Positions 1-9,540 of a DNA stretch of 52,676 bases are shown in pieces. A program made the position numbers and the translations under genes. Position 1 is the first letter of the stretch; every line of letters starts with the position of its first letter. The stretch spans positions 1-52,676 of the forward strand of contig CAMJPL010000019.1 in the NCBI GenBank assembly GCA_946407735.1. Direction: 5' to 3'. A model generated the notes under the pieces. The model was not told where the DNA came from. It made no database searches and saw only the letters and a list, made by a program, of their open reading frames with translations. Source of the DNA: an uncultured Clostridia bacterium. GTDB taxonomy: Bacteria > Bacillota > Clostridia > Oscillospirales > CAG-272.

Positions 1-1477
1 CGTCTATGAGAGAGGTGAGGCGGGGATTCGACTGATACATCCATCTTCTCGGGGTGACGCCGTTCGTGATGTTGATGAACTTCTGCGGCTCCATGCGGTA
101 CTGGTCGTGGAAAATAGTCTTCTTGAGTATGTCGGTGTGCAGCGCCGATACGCCGTTGACGCAGTTCGAGCCGACGACCGAGAGATTCGCCATCCTGACA
201 TTCCCGTTCCCGATAACCGCCATGCGCGAGATGCGGTCCCAGTCGCCGGGATAGAGATCCCACAGCCTCGCGCACCAGCGGCGGTTGATCTCGCAGACGA
301 TCATGTATATCCTCGGCAGGCGCAGGCGGAAGATATCCTCGTTCCACTGCTCCAGAGCCTCGGGGAGAACGGTGTGGTTCGTGTACGAGAAGGTCTCGAC
401 GCACATCCTCCACGCGTCGTCCCAGCCGTAGGAATAGACATCCATCAGGATCCGCATCAGCTCCGGGATGCAGAGCGCCGGATGCGTGTCGTTGAGATGG
501 ATCGAGACCTTTTCCGAGAAGTTCGACATCGTGCCGTATTTGGCGAGATGGTCGGCGATTATCGTCTGCAGGGACGCCGAGACGAGGAAATACTGCTGGG
601 TAAGGCGAAGCATCTTGCCCTCGGTATGGTTGTCCGACGGGTAGAGAACCTTCGATATTATCTCGGCGTTCGTCTGCTGCTGCATCGCCTGGACGTACTG
701 CCCCTGAGAGAACAGCTTCATGTTGAAGTTGGGAGGCGTCTGCGCCTTCCAAAGGCGCAGGATGTTGACGGCGTGGCCTCCGACCGAGGCGTCTCCCGAT
801 ATCATCAGGTCATATGGGACGGCCAGCACTTCTTCGGCGTCCTCGAGCGTGATGTCGCACCTGTCGTCCTTCCATTCCTCGCGGATATGCCCGCCGAAGC
901 GGACGGTGCAGGACTTGTCGGTGCGCGGCACCAGCCACACGTCGCCCTCCGGCATCCATGTGTCGGGCAGCTCGACCTGAGTGCCGTCGACCAGCTTCTG
1001 ACGGAAAAATCCGTACTCATAAAGCAGGCTGTAGCCGTAGGCGGGGTAATCGAGCGTGGTGAGCGAGTCGAGATAGCAGGCGGCGAGACGTCCGAGGCCT
1101 CCGTTGCCGAGTCCCGGGTCCGGCTCGTGCTCGTACATGGCGTCAAGGTCGAAGCCGAGCTGTTTCAGCGCTTCGCGGTACTCTTCGGCTATGCCGAGGT
1201 TCATGAGGTTGTTTCTCAGCTGGCGGCCGAGAAGAAACTCCATGCACATATAATAGACGCGCTTGCAGCTCTGGCGCTTGATCTCGTTGTGGAAAGCGCT
1301 GCGCCCGGATATGAGCATATCCTTGACGGTCAGCACGACGGCCTTGTACGCCTGGCTTTCGGTCGCCTCCTGCGGCGTGACGCCGAAATATCTGGACAGC
1401 TTGAGCGTCACGGCCTCCTTTACGGCTTCGGCGCCGGAGGGCAGGACTGCGGGATCGTTTGTTTTTTTGTTTTCCAT
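1..1477 (-). CDS. glgP: Glycogen phosphorylase, partial (C-terminal part outside window)
   Basis: This enzyme removes glucose 1-phosphate from the non-reducing ends of glycogen using phosphate and pyridoxal phosphate. About 492 N-terminal residues are present and the reading frame stays open to the left edge. The N-terminal domain carries the family signature PDPGLGNGGLGRLAACY near residue 120, followed by NDTHP and, close to the edge, NGVSALH. The pyridoxal-lysine region lies in the missing C-terminal part, so catalytic completeness cannot be judged. The start is the ATG at 1477, in front of MENKKTNDP. It is the last visible gene of the minus-strand glycogen operon, about 130 bases after glgA, and would recycle the polymer made by its neighbours. 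Confidence 0.96.
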   Translation of the reverse strand, partial: MENKKTNDPAVLPSGAEAVKEAVTLKLSRYFGVTPQEATESQAYKAVVLTVKDMLISGRSAFHNEIKRQSCKRVYYMCMEFLLGRQLRNNLMNLGIAEEYREALKQLGFDLDAMYEHEPDPGLGNGGLGRLAACYLDSLTTLDYPAYGYSLLYEYGFFRQKLVDGTQVELPDTWMPEGDVWLVPRTDKSCTVRFGGHIREEWKDDRCDITLEDAEEVLAVPYDLMISGDASVGGHAVNILRLWKAQTPPNFNMKLFSQGQYVQAMQQQTNAEIISKVLYPSDNHTEGKMLRLTQQYFLVSASLQTIIADHLAKYGTMSNFSEKVSIHLNDTHPALCIPELMRILMDVYSYGWDDAWRMCVETFSYTNHTVLPEALEQWNEDIFRLRLPRIYMIVCEINRRWCARLWDLYPGDWDRISRMAVIGNGNVRMANLSVVGSNCVNGVSALHTDILKKTIFHDQYRMEPQKFINITNGVTPRRWMYQSNPRLTSLID

Positions 1478-1606
1478 ATGACTGAGTTATCGGTTGATTA
1501 TAAGCAAAGCAGGGGAGGCTTGCCTCTTTTCCGCCGGGCGGCGGTCCCGTCGAGGCTCCCCTTCCCTGTCTGTTTTAACGGATAGATTTAAAATACCACT
1601 TCGCCG

Positions 1607-3034
1607 TCACAGCGTTTCGCTGTAAAGACGTATATATTTCGCGGCCGACGCGCCCCATGAGAAGTCGACTCCCATGACCTTCTTCACCAGAGCGCTGAAC
1701 GCCTCCGGCTCGTCCCTGTAAAGGGACTCGGCCTGACGCATGACATAAAGCATGTCGTCGGCGTTGTAGGCGGCGAAGGTGAAGCCGTTGCCCTCGCCGG
1801 TCCCGGCGATATACGGCTTGATGCTGTCGTAAAGACCGCCGGTCTCGCGCACTATCGGCACCGAGCCGAAGCGGGAGGCGATCATCTGCGACAGGCCGCA
1901 GGGCTCGGAGCGGGACGGCATCAGGAAGATGTCCGACGCCGAATATATGCGGTTGGCGAGATCCTTGTTGAAGTCAATGATGACGCGCATCTTGCCCGGG
2001 AACTGGGCCGCCATACGCTCAAAGAAGCGCTCGTACTGTATCTCTCCCCTGCCGAGCACGACGAACTGAACGTCGTCAGAGGCGAGGAAGCGCTCGAGTA
2101 TCGCGGTGACGAGGTCGAAGCCCTTGTGCGAGGCGAGGCGCGATATCATGGCGAACATCGGCACATCGGGCGACTCGGGCAGCGACAGCTCGCGCTGCAG
2201 CATCTTCTTGCACTCCGCCTTGCCCGAGAGATCGTCCGCCGTGTATTTCGCGGCGAGAGCCGGGCTTGACGCCGGATCGTAATACCCGACGTCGATGCCG
2301 TTAAGTATGCCGCTGAGCTTGTACTCGTACATGGCGAGGATATAGTGCAGTCCGCTCGAGTACTCCTCGGTCAGTATCTGCTTCGCGTAGTTCGGCGATA
2401 CCGTCGTGAGCCTGTCGCAGCAGACGATGGCGCCCTTCGTGAGGTTCACGCTGCCCTTGTACTCGACAATGGGAGCCTGGCTCGGCGACAGCGAGAAGAC
2501 GTCGTCGAGGATGCCGAAATCGTATATCCCCTGATATTCGATATTGTGTATCGTGTGCACGCTCTTTATCATGCGGTAGCTGTCGATATTGGCGTACATC
2601 TGCTTTAAATAGACGGGCACGAGCGCCGTCTGCCAGTCGTTTGTGTGTATTATGTCCGGCCTGAAATCGACGTACGGCAGGATGTCGAGCACCGCCTTGC
2701 TGAAGAAGGCGTATCTCTCTCCGTCGTCATAATTGCCGTAGAGCGAGAGGCGCTTGAAATAATACTCGTTGTCGATGAAATACCACGTGACACCGTTCTG
2801 CTCGAGCCTGAAGATGCCGCAGTACTGGTTCCTCCACGACAGCTTGACCCTGATCGCGCAGACGAAGGTCATCTGACGGCGGTATTTATCGTCTATCGCG
2901 CTGTAAAGCGGGAGCGCGACCCTTACGTCATGCCCGTCCTTTGCAAGAGCGGCGGGCAGAGAGCCTATCACGTCCGCCAGCCCTCCCGTCGAAACGAACG
3001 GGAGCGCCTCGGAAGCGGCGAATAATATTTTCAT
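1607..3034 (-). CDS. glgA: Glycogen synthase (ADP-glucose type)
   Basis: A GT5 glycogen synthase, which extends alpha-1,4-glucan chains from ADP-glucose in the cytoplasm. The N-terminal nucleotide-sugar loop reads STGGLADVIGSLP where many family members have K-T/V-GGLADV. The C-terminal GT-B half carries the PSRSEPCGLSQM box that holds the family's catalytic glutamate. Length is about 475 residues, normal for the family. I start it at MKILFAAS (3034) because that matches the family N-terminus; an upstream in-frame ATG at 3052 would add six residues, and neither has a clear ribosome site. It lies 165 bases after glgD, the only sizeable gap in this operon. The lysine-to-serine change in the loop is noted as a finding. 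Confidence 0.96.
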   Translation of the reverse strand: MKILFAASEALPFVSTGGLADVIGSLPAALAKDGHDVRVALPLYSAIDDKYRRQMTFVCAIRVKLSWRNQYCGIFRLEQNGVTWYFIDNEYYFKRLSLYGNYDDGERYAFFSKAVLDILPYVDFRPDIIHTNDWQTALVPVYLKQMYANIDSYRMIKSVHTIHNIEYQGIYDFGILDDVFSLSPSQAPIVEYKGSVNLTKGAIVCCDRLTTVSPNYAKQILTEEYSSGLHYILAMYEYKLSGILNGIDVGYYDPASSPALAAKYTADDLSGKAECKKMLQRELSLPESPDVPMFAMISRLASHKGFDLVTAILERFLASDDVQFVVLGRGEIQYERFFERMAAQFPGKMRVIIDFNKDLANRIYSASDIFLMPSRSEPCGLSQMIASRFGSVPIVRETGGLYDSIKPYIAGTGEGNGFTFAAYNADDMLYVMRQAESLYRDEPEAFSALVKKVMGVDFSWGASAAKYIRLYSETL

Positions 3035-3052
3035 TGTGTTTATTATATGCAT

Positions 3053-3199
3053 CGGGAAGGATGCCCCTCTCCCGCGCCGAGATGCGGCGCGGGGTGAAGA
3101 AGGGGTCCTTCCACCGAGCCCCTTCTCCCCATGACTTTTTTTGCCGGATGAGTTGTATTCCGTATAACTGCCGTCCGGCGGTGACAGCAGCCAATACCG
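3053..3199 (-). other. glgD-glgA spacer with two hairpins
   Basis: This 147-base spacer holds two GC-rich inverted repeats. The first has arms 3071-3079 and 3085-3093 (CCCGCGCCG/CGGCGCGGG) around a 5-base loop; the second has arms 3098-3105 and 3119-3126 (AGAAGGGG/CCCCTTCT). Neither is followed by a T run on the minus strand, so they do not look like intrinsic terminators. They could be mRNA processing or stability structures between glgD and glgA, or part of a dispersed intergenic repeat. No convincing gene is seen here. Confidence 0.4.
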
Positions 3200-4333
3200 T
3201 CAGACCAGCTTCCCCTTCGGGATGTAGTACGGCTCGATCTCGCAGCCGGAGAGCACGTCGCGGCTTCTCACGACGGCGTTCTTGTCGGACACGACGCAGT
3301 TGAGCTGAGCCGAGTCCATGACCTGAGCCCCCTGGAAGAGGATCGAGTTCTTGACGACGGCTCCCCTGCCGACCGTGACGCCGCGGAAGAGTATCGAGTT
3401 CTCGACCGTTCCCTCGATCTTGCAGCCGTCGGCTATGAGGCTGTTTCTGACCTCGCTCGCGTCGCCGTAGAAGGTCGGCGGCGAATTGCGGACCTTTGTG
3501 AAGATCGGGCGGTTCTTCACCGAGAACAGGCTGTCCCGGTGCGACGGATCGGACACGATGTCCATGCTGACGGCGAAGTAGTCCTCGAAGCTGAGTATGT
3601 CGGCGTAATAGCCATCCCAGCGGTAGAGCATTATGTTCTTGTTCGAGATGTTGCGGCCGATGATGTCGCGGTTGAAGCTGGTGTAGTTGTGCGTCATCGC
3701 GTCATGGACGAGCGTCCCGAGGAGCTTGCGCCCGATGACGATGATGTTCATGCTGACGTCCTTGTTGCCGGTGATGTCGGTCGGATTGATGTAGATATCG
3801 GTGATGCGGCCGTCGCGGTTGCTGTCGAAGATGATGTGCCTCTTCGCGTTCTGCGGAGTCACCGGGACCCGTCTCGTCACGATGGTCATATCGGCTCCGC
3901 TCGCCGTGTGGCGGCTGATTATGTCCCTGAGGTCGATATTGACTATCGAGTCGCACTCGCACATGAGGACGAGGTCGTCCTCCATGCGGTCGATGTTGTA
4001 GATGTTGTTTTTCAGCGCCTCGAGGCGTGTGTTGTACGTCAGCTCATGGTTATACGCGTAGGCGGTCACGTTCGGCGGCAGGATCTGGACGCCTCCGGTG
4101 CGGCGGGCGAGATCCCAGTCCTTGCCGGTGCCGATGTGATCCATCAGCGAGTAGTAGTTGTAATGCGCGATGACCCCGATATTGAATATCTTGGAGTTCA
4201 CCATGTTGGAAAGAGCGAAATCTATGAGCCTGTATCTGCACATGAAGGGTATCGACCCCATGCTCCGCTGGCGGGTGAGCTCTGGGATATAGGAATCGTG
4301 CAGGTTGGCGAAAATTATGCCGGCTGTCGACAT
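3200..4333 (-). CDS. glgD: Glucose-1-phosphate adenylyltransferase, GlgD subunit
   Basis: GlgD is the Firmicutes-type partner of GlgC and forms a mixed ADP-glucose pyrophosphorylase. The protein (377 residues) has the nucleotidyltransferase fold at the N-terminus (GSIPFMCRYRLIDFALSNMV) and left-handed beta-helix repeats at the C-terminus. It lacks the FEEKP substrate motif seen in GlgC; the corresponding region reads TDIYINP, and the usual SGDHIYKMD region is CECDSIVNIDL. This is typical of the poorly catalytic, regulatory subunit. The start at 4333 follows an AGAAAGGAA ribosome site. The gene begins 30 bases after glgC, in the same minus-strand operon. Confidence 0.95.
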   Translation of the reverse strand: MSTAGIIFANLHDSYIPELTRQRSMGSIPFMCRYRLIDFALSNMVNSKIFNIGVIAHYNYYSLMDHIGTGKDWDLARRTGGVQILPPNVTAYAYNHELTYNTRLEALKNNIYNIDRMEDDLVLMCECDSIVNIDLRDIISRHTASGADMTIVTRRVPVTPQNAKRHIIFDSNRDGRITDIYINPTDITGNKDVSMNIIVIGRKLLGTLVHDAMTHNYTSFNRDIIGRNISNKNIMLYRWDGYYADILSFEDYFAVSMDIVSDPSHRDSLFSVKNRPIFTKVRNSPPTFYGDASEVRNSLIADGCKIEGTVENSILFRGVTVGRGAVVKNSILFQGAQVMDSAQLNCVVSDKNAVVRSRDVLSGCEIEPYYIPKGKLV

Positions 4334-4363
4334 GATATCATTCCTTTCTTCTGTCCCGTCAGA

Positions 4364-5572
4364 TCATTCGGATTTCACGAGGCCGGCGAGGGCCTCGGCG
4401 TTGATCATCGAGCCCGGCTCGATCCTGAGCCCGTCGGGGAGCGTAAGCTCGCTGCCGACGAGGGTGATCTTCGCGCCGTCCGTCTTCGGCTCGCCTATGA
4501 CGCAGCCGCAGCCTATCACGTCGTCGGAATCGACGATGGAGTAGTCGACCGAGGCTCCCGCCTTTATGACGGTGCCCGACATCACGACAGAGTCGCGCAC
4601 GACGGCCCCCGGCGCCACCTCGACGTCCTTTGAGAGCACAGAGTTTATGACGGTGCCGTATATCCTGCAGCCCTCGGTTATGATCGAGTTCGTCACCGTG
4701 GCGTTGCCGCCGATATAGTGCGGCGGACGCGCGTAGTTGCGCGAGAAGATCCTCCAGCTGCGGTCGGTGAGATCGAACTGCGGATTCGAGCCGAGAAGGT
4801 CCATATTCGCCTCCCACAGCGACTGGAGCGTACCGACGTCCTTCCAGTAGCCGGAGAAGGGATAGGCGTACATGCTCTCGCCCGCGCGGAGCATATTGGG
4901 GATGATGTTCTTGCCGAAATCCTTCGAGGAATCCGGGTCGGCGTCGTCGGCGATGAGATAGTCGAACAGCTTCGCCTTGTTGAAGATATAGATGCCCATC
5001 GAGGCGAGGGTCGACTTAGGCTTTTGCGGCTTCTCCTCGAACTCGTATATCTTTCCGTCGCCCTCGGTGTTCATGATGCCGAAGCGGGACGCCTGCTCTA
5101 TCGGCACGTCGATGACGGCGATGGTGGCGTCGGCGCCCTTCTCCTTGTGGTAGGCGAGCATCTTTGAGTAATCCATCTTGTAGATATGGTCGCCCGACAG
5201 CACAAGGACGTAATCGGGATCGTATCTGTCGATGAACCGCATGTTCTGGAATATGGCGTTCGCCGTGCCCTTATACCAGTCGCTGTGCCTGCCCTGATAC
5301 GGCGGCAGGACCATCGCCCCGCCGTTCGTGCGGTCGAGATCCCACGGCTGTCCGCTGCCGATATACTCGTTCAGGACGAGCGGCTGATACTGGGTGAGCA
5401 CGCCGACGGTGTCGATGCCCGAGTTTACGCAGTTGGATAGTGTGAAGTCGATGATCCGGTATTTCCCGCCGAACGGGACCGCGGGCTTCGCGATCTTCTC
5501 GGTAAGGGTGTACAGCCGGCTGCCCTGCCCGCCGGCAAGCAGCATGGCTACGCATTCCTTTTTCGTGTACAT
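4364..5572 (-). CDS. glgC: Glucose-1-phosphate adenylyltransferase, GlgC subunit
   Basis: This is the catalytic subunit that makes ADP-glucose from glucose 1-phosphate and ATP, the committed step of bacterial glycogen synthesis. The N-terminus has [21 protein letters not shown], the nucleotide-binding and pyrophosphorylase signature. It is followed by [24 protein letters not shown] and the sugar-phosphate motif [10 protein letters not shown]. The C-terminal third is a beta-helix. At 402 residues it has the usual length. The ATG at 5572 is preceded by GGAGAGG. It lies 27 bases after glgB and 30 bases before glgD, which supports co-translation of the two subunits. Confidence 0.97.
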   Translation of the reverse strand: MYTKKECVAMLLAGGQGSRLYTLTEKIAKPAVPFGGKYRIIDFTLSNCVNSGIDTVGVLTQYQPLVLNEYIGSGQPWDLDRTNGGAMVLPPYQGRHSDWYKGTANAIFQNMRFIDRYDPDYVLVLSGDHIYKMDYSKMLAYHKEKGADATIAVIDVPIEQASRFGIMNTEGDGKIYEFEEKPQKPKSTLASMGIYIFNKAKLFDYLIADDADPDSSKDFGKNIIPNMLRAGESMYAYPFSGYWKDVGTLQSLWEANMDLLGSNPQFDLTDRSWRIFSRNYARPPHYIGGNATVTNSIITEGCRIYGTVINSVLSKDVEVAPGAVVRDSVVMSGTVIKAGASVDYSIVDSDDVIGCGCVIGEPKTDGAKITLVGSELTLPDGLRIEPGSMINAEALAGLVKSE

Positions 5573-5599
5573 TGGCCTCTCCTTATATAGTGTTTCATA

Positions 5600-7603
5600 T
5601 CAGTCACGTATTCTGCCCAGCGCCTTCGCGACGTCGGGCGTCTCATGCCCGGCGTAAGGCTCCGGGATGAGATAAACGGCCGACAGCGGCTCGAGATCGA
5701 GCGTGATCCCGCCGTCATCCTCGATATAAAGCGCGCCTTCGCGCCCTTCGCTCCGGCTCCCGCCGTATCTTGCGGATGACGAGTCCAAAACTGCCCGCCA
5801 GGCGCGGGATATGCCGTATTCCGCGCTTTCGGCCTGATCGCCGTCCCTTTCCGTCCTCGTCGGGATCCTGTATCCCTTCCAGGGGCTGCCGGAGAAATTG
5901 AATACCGCGGCGAGAGTCTCGCCGTCTCTCCCATAGCGGCGGTAGGCGATCACGTTGTCCTCCGACCTGTCGGCAAGCAGCCACTCGAAGCCGCCCCAGC
6001 TGAAATCGTCGCGCCAGAGGGCCGGAGACGAAAGATAGATGGCGTTCAGATCCCGGCAGAAGAGCTGCAGCTTCCTGTGCGGCTCGTAATCGAGCATGAA
6101 CCATTCGAGCTGGTTCTGATAGTCCCATTCCCTGAACGGGCCGTACTCGCAGCCCATGAAGGTCATCTTCTTCCCGGGATGGGCGTAGAGATGCATCATG
6201 AACGCCCTGAATCCGGCGAACTTCTGTTCGTACGATCCCCACATCTTGTCGAGAAGGGATTTTTTGCCGTGCACGACCTCGTCGTGCGACACCGGCAGGA
6301 TATATCTCTCGCCGAAGGCGTACATCAGGCTGAAGGTGAGCTTGTCGTGCCTGTATTTCCTGAACAGCGGGTCCTCGCTCACATAGTCGTACATGTCGTT
6401 TGCCCAGCCCATGTTCCACTTCATCGTGAAGCCGAGCCCGCCCTGATCGGTCGGCTTTGTCAGCGCCGACCACGACGTCGATTCCTCGGCGGCGATGATA
6501 GCGTCGGGATATTCGGCGGCGATGGTGCCGTTCAGCTTTTTGAAAAAGGCTATCGCCTCGAGATTCCTGTTGTCGCCGTACTCGTTCGGCACCCATTCGC
6601 CCGGACGCCGGTCATAGTCGAGATACAGCATCGACGCGACGGCGTCGATGCGCAGCCCGTCGGCGTGATATACGCCGAGCCAGAACAGCGCGCTCGAGAC
6701 AAGGAAGCATTCGACCTCGTTGCGCCCGACGTCGAAGCACCTCGTGCCCCAGCTCTCCTGCTCGATGCGGTCGCGCCCCTGATACTCGTACAGCGGCCCG
6801 CCGTCGAACTCGTAAAGACCCGGCTCGTCCTTCGGGAAATGCGCCGGGACCCAGTCGAGGATGACCCCGATCCCGCTCTGATGCAGCCTGTCGACGAAGC
6901 GCATGAAATCCTTCGGCGCGCCGTAGCGCGACGTCGGGGCGAAATACCCGGTGCACTGATAGCCCCACGAGCCGTCGAAGGGATGCTCGGTCACCGGCAT
7001 CAGCTCGACATGCGTGTAGCCCATGCTCTTGACGTACAGGATCAGCTCGTCGGCGATCTCGCCGTAGGTGAGGTAATTCTCCCCGCCCTCGGTGCTTTTG
7101 CCGTCCCGAGTCCGCCACGATCCGAGATGCATTTCGTAGATGCTTATCGGGCAGTCGTACATGACGCCGTCATGCGGCGACATCGTTTTGCGCCGCCTGT
7201 CCATCCATCCGCCGTCGCCCCACTCGTAGCCGCCGATGTCGCATATCATCGAAGCCGTTTTTTCGAGCGTCTCGGAATAAAAGGCGTACGGGTCGGCTTT
7301 GAGATGAGCCGCGCCGCCGCGCGTCACGCGGTATTTGTATCTTATCCTGCCATCAGAGAACCGGGAAAGCGGAAGTGAGACCTCCCATATCCCGCCCCCG
7401 GTTATCCTCGTCATTTCTTCGCCGGGATCGCCCCAGCCGCAGAAATCGCCGGTAAGACAGACCGAATCGGCGTTCGGCGCCCATACCCGGAAGACGACGT
7501 CATCGCCCGTTATATGGGAGCCCATATACTCATACGCCCGGTAGTTCGTACCCTGATGGAAAAGGTACGGCGCGAGGTCTTTGTTCATATTCTTTTCCTG
7601 CAT
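5600..7603 (-). CDS. glgB: 1,4-alpha-glucan branching enzyme
   Basis: A GH13 branching enzyme that cuts alpha-1,4 chains and rejoins them as alpha-1,6 branches. An N-terminal CBM48-like domain (about residues 25-120, FRVWAPNADSVCLTGDF) precedes the TIM barrel. The expected catalytic residues are present: nucleophile D320 in DGLRIDAVASM and acid/base E373 in IIAAEEST; HDEVVHGK is also intact. At 667 residues the length is normal. The ATG at 7603 lies just after an AAGGGGG ribosome site. It is the first gene of the glgBCDAP operon, directly downstream of a recognisable promoter. Confidence 0.97.
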   Translation of the reverse strand: MQEKNMNKDLAPYLFHQGTNYRAYEYMGSHITGDDVVFRVWAPNADSVCLTGDFCGWGDPGEEMTRITGGGIWEVSLPLSRFSDGRIRYKYRVTRGGAAHLKADPYAFYSETLEKTASMICDIGGYEWGDGGWMDRRRKTMSPHDGVMYDCPISIYEMHLGSWRTRDGKSTEGGENYLTYGEIADELILYVKSMGYTHVELMPVTEHPFDGSWGYQCTGYFAPTSRYGAPKDFMRFVDRLHQSGIGVILDWVPAHFPKDEPGLYEFDGGPLYEYQGRDRIEQESWGTRCFDVGRNEVECFLVSSALFWLGVYHADGLRIDAVASMLYLDYDRRPGEWVPNEYGDNRNLEAIAFFKKLNGTIAAEYPDAIIAAEESTSWSALTKPTDQGGLGFTMKWNMGWANDMYDYVSEDPLFRKYRHDKLTFSLMYAFGERYILPVSHDEVVHGKKSLLDKMWGSYEQKFAGFRAFMMHLYAHPGKKMTFMGCEYGPFREWDYQNQLEWFMLDYEPHRKLQLFCRDLNAIYLSSPALWRDDFSWGGFEWLLADRSEDNVIAYRRYGRDGETLAAVFNFSGSPWKGYRIPTRTERDGDQAESAEYGISRAWRAVLDSSSARYGGSRSEGREGALYIEDDGGITLDLEPLSAVYLIPEPYAGHETPDVAKALGRIRD

Positions 7604-7642
7604 ACGCGCCCCCTTCTTCCGAAGTTTATATCATTTAAATAT

Positions 7643-7671
7643 ATTATACATTAACGGCGCGCTATTTGCAA
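7643..7671 (-). promoter_or_regulatory. Promoter of the glycogen operon
   Basis: On the minus strand a TTGCAA -35 box (7671-7666) and a perfect TATAAT -10 box (7648-7643) are separated by 17 bases. Transcription would start near 7636, about 33 bases before the glgB ATG. Confidence 0.75.
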
Positions 7672-7701
7672 GCAAAATATGTGAACATATATAATACTAA
7701 C

Positions 7702-7728
7702 AAAAATCCGCCTCCGTAAAAGAGGCGG
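7702..7728 (-). terminator. Intrinsic terminator after the proC operon
   Basis: A 7-bp GC-rich stem (7708-7714 with 7722-7728, CCGCCTC/GAGGCGG) is followed on the minus strand by ATTTTTG. It sits just after the stop codon of the membrane-protein gene and separates that operon from the glycogen promoter. Confidence 0.8.
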
Positions 7729-7739
7729 TGTGATCATAT

Positions 7740-8726
7740 TCAGCCCATATCCCTGAATATCGGCTCCTCCTTCGGCGTGTCGTCCTTTTCCTCCTCGTAG
7801 GGGTCTATCATGACCTCCTTTATCTTCGGGAAGGCGGCGTAGCAGGCGATGAAGGCGCAGGTCGAGCAGGTTATGATGAACGGCAGGATTATGCCGAGCG
7901 GTATGAACATAAGGAACAGCGCGTAGTTTGCGAGCAGCACGACGATGATGCCGAGCAGCGCCAGCGCGTTGCGCTTTATGTTGAGTATCGCGAAGATCAG
8001 CGCGTTCTTGTATATCTGCCAAAGCTTGAGCCTGAACGTGAGGGCGAGGATGTAGATGAAGAACCTCATCAGCAGATATACGGCGGCGACGAGTATCGCG
8101 AAATAGAACATCAGGTTGTTTATGAACGGCCCCAGATTGTAGTAGAAGAAGACTATGTCATACGACAGAAGGCCGATGAGGATAACGTCGAGTATGCCGA
8201 TGATCATGCCCTGCACGAGGTTCCTCTTTATCGCGTAGAAGAAATCCTGCATCAGGAAGATCGGCTCGCCCTTGACGATGTTGCGCATGATATACGTCGT
8301 GCCGATGTTGACGTAGCCCCATGTGAAGATGACCAGCGCCGTAAGCGCGAACATAACGAGCGACGCCGTCGTGTTCCTCGACACCGGCACCTGTATCCCG
8401 TGCACTCCGAACAGCGCCGACATCGCCGGCGTCATCCCGGTGAACCTGTAAACTCCGAAGATCTGGCCGAACATCTGGGAGGACGGGGCGTAGGTGTTGC
8501 GGTTCAGGTACCCGCCGAGGGCGAAGAGCCCGAAGAACAGCGGGAAATTGCCGAGCGCCATCAAAAGGTTGATCTGCAGCATCCTCGGCACGTTGTCGAA
8601 GTACATCTTGAAGAAGGTGGGGACGTCCCGCTTTCCCCAGCCGCTGCCGTCCTTCGACTTTCTTACGCCCGGGCCGTCCTTCGCCGGGTTGAATATATCG
8701 TAAAGATTGAATCCCTTTTTCGCCAT
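7740..8726 (-). CDS. YesL/DUF624-like integral membrane protein
   Basis: A 328-residue membrane protein with about six hydrophobic segments and a basic N-terminal tail (MAKKGFNLYDIFNPAKDGPG). The pattern of an N-terminal hydrophobic pair, a middle loop and several later helices resembles the YesL/DUF624 family, which is often encoded near sugar uptake genes; its biochemical role is unknown. I start it at the ATG at 8726, with AAAGGA upstream, rather than an in-frame ATG six codons earlier that overlaps proC. Its start follows the proC stop by a single base, so the two are probably translationally coupled. A terminator follows. Family assignment is tentative. Confidence 0.6.
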   Translation of the reverse strand: MAKKGFNLYDIFNPAKDGPGVRKSKDGSGWGKRDVPTFFKMYFDNVPRMLQINLLMALGNFPLFFGLFALGGYLNRNTYAPSSQMFGQIFGVYRFTGMTPAMSALFGVHGIQVPVSRNTTASLVMFALTALVIFTWGYVNIGTTYIMRNIVKGEPIFLMQDFFYAIKRNLVQGMIIGILDVILIGLLSYDIVFFYYNLGPFINNLMFYFAILVAAVYLLMRFFIYILALTFRLKLWQIYKNALIFAILNIKRNALALLGIIVVLLANYALFLMFIPLGIILPFIITCSTCAFIACYAAFPKIKEVMIDPYEEEKDDTPKEEPIFRDMG

Positions 8727-8727
8727 C

Positions 8728-9540
8728 TCACAGTCCTTTCGCAAGCTCCCATGCTCTGGCGGTGCAGGCGTCCATCGCCCTGTCGATCACCTCGGCGGTC
8801 CCGGCTTCCTCGAGCACCTTCATGGCTGCGAGAGTGGTGCCGCCGGGGGAGCATACCATGCGTATCAGCTCGTCGGCAGTCTTGTCCGACTGCTTGAGCA
8901 GCTCGGCGGAGCCGATGACGGCGTCGCAGATGACCTTCGTCATCTCGTCCCTGTCGAAGCCGTGCTTTTCGGCGTTCTCAGCCATCGACTTTATGAAATA
9001 GAAGATATACGCCGGGGATGACGAGGTGTCGGCTATAATGTCGTTGAGGCGGCTCTCCTCGGTCTCGACGACCGAGCCGAGAGAGGAAAACAGCTCCTTA
9101 ACCTCGCCGTACACATCGTCGCCGACGTACCCGTTCCTCGTCAGGGCGGTGACGCCCTTCCCTATCAGCAGCGGCGTGTTCGGCATCGTGCGAATGACCC
9201 CGAGCCGCGGGCAGCCGAGGGCCGACTGTATATCCGCCATGCTCTTTCCTGTGACGATGGATATGACGGTCTTCCCATCGAGTGAAATGCCCGACTCCCT
9301 TATATCGGAGAGCGGGACGATAAACTGCTGCGGCTTCACCGCGAGAACTATCCTGTCGGCGAAGGCGGCCGCCTCGGCGGCGGACGAAGCCTTGTTGTAT
9401 GAAGGATCGAACCGCCCGTATTTTGACGGGTCGGTGTCAAAGAGACAGACGTCTGATGGCCTTATCCCTGCCTTCTCCATGCCGCCGATTATGGCTCCCG
9501 CCATATTGCCGGCGCCTATGAACGAATATTTAACGGACAT
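8728..9540 (-). CDS. proC: Pyrroline-5-carboxylate reductase
   Basis: This enzyme carries out the last step of proline synthesis, NAD(P)H-dependent reduction of pyrroline-5-carboxylate. The Rossmann motif IGAGNMAGAIIGGM is at residues 8-21 and the family signature PGGTTLAAMKVLEEAG is near the C-terminus. At 270 residues it has standard length. The ATG at 9540 follows AGGGGTGA. It is first in a two-gene minus-strand unit with the YesL-like protein. It lies about 20 kb from proB, and no proA is present in the window. A long hairpin-rich leader precedes it. Confidence 0.96.
   Translation of the reverse strand: MSVKYSFIGAGNMAGAIIGGMEKAGIRPSDVCLFDTDPSKYGRFDPSYNKASSAAEAAAFADRIVLAVKPQQFIVPLSDIRESGISLDGKTVISIVTGKSMADIQSALGCPRLGVIRTMPNTPLLIGKGVTALTRNGYVGDDVYGEVKELFSSLGSVVETEESRLNDIIADTSSSPAYIFYFIKSMAENAEKHGFDRDEMTKVICDAVIGSAELLKQSDKTADELIRMVCSPGGTTLAAMKVLEEAGTAEVIDRAMDACTARAWELAKGL

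Noticed and set aside
107..1585. A long plus-strand open frame opposite glycogen phosphorylase
   Set aside because: It is the antisense shadow of a clearly recognised gene in GC-rich DNA and has no protein-family features.
3035..3070. A leaderless promoter directly before glgA
   Set aside because: A TATAAT is present at 3047-3042 but no -35 box is found at a suitable distance.
2928..3194. A minus-strand frame of 88 codons spanning the glgD-glgA spacer
   Set aside because: It overlaps the start of glgA in another frame and looks like translated repeat sequence.
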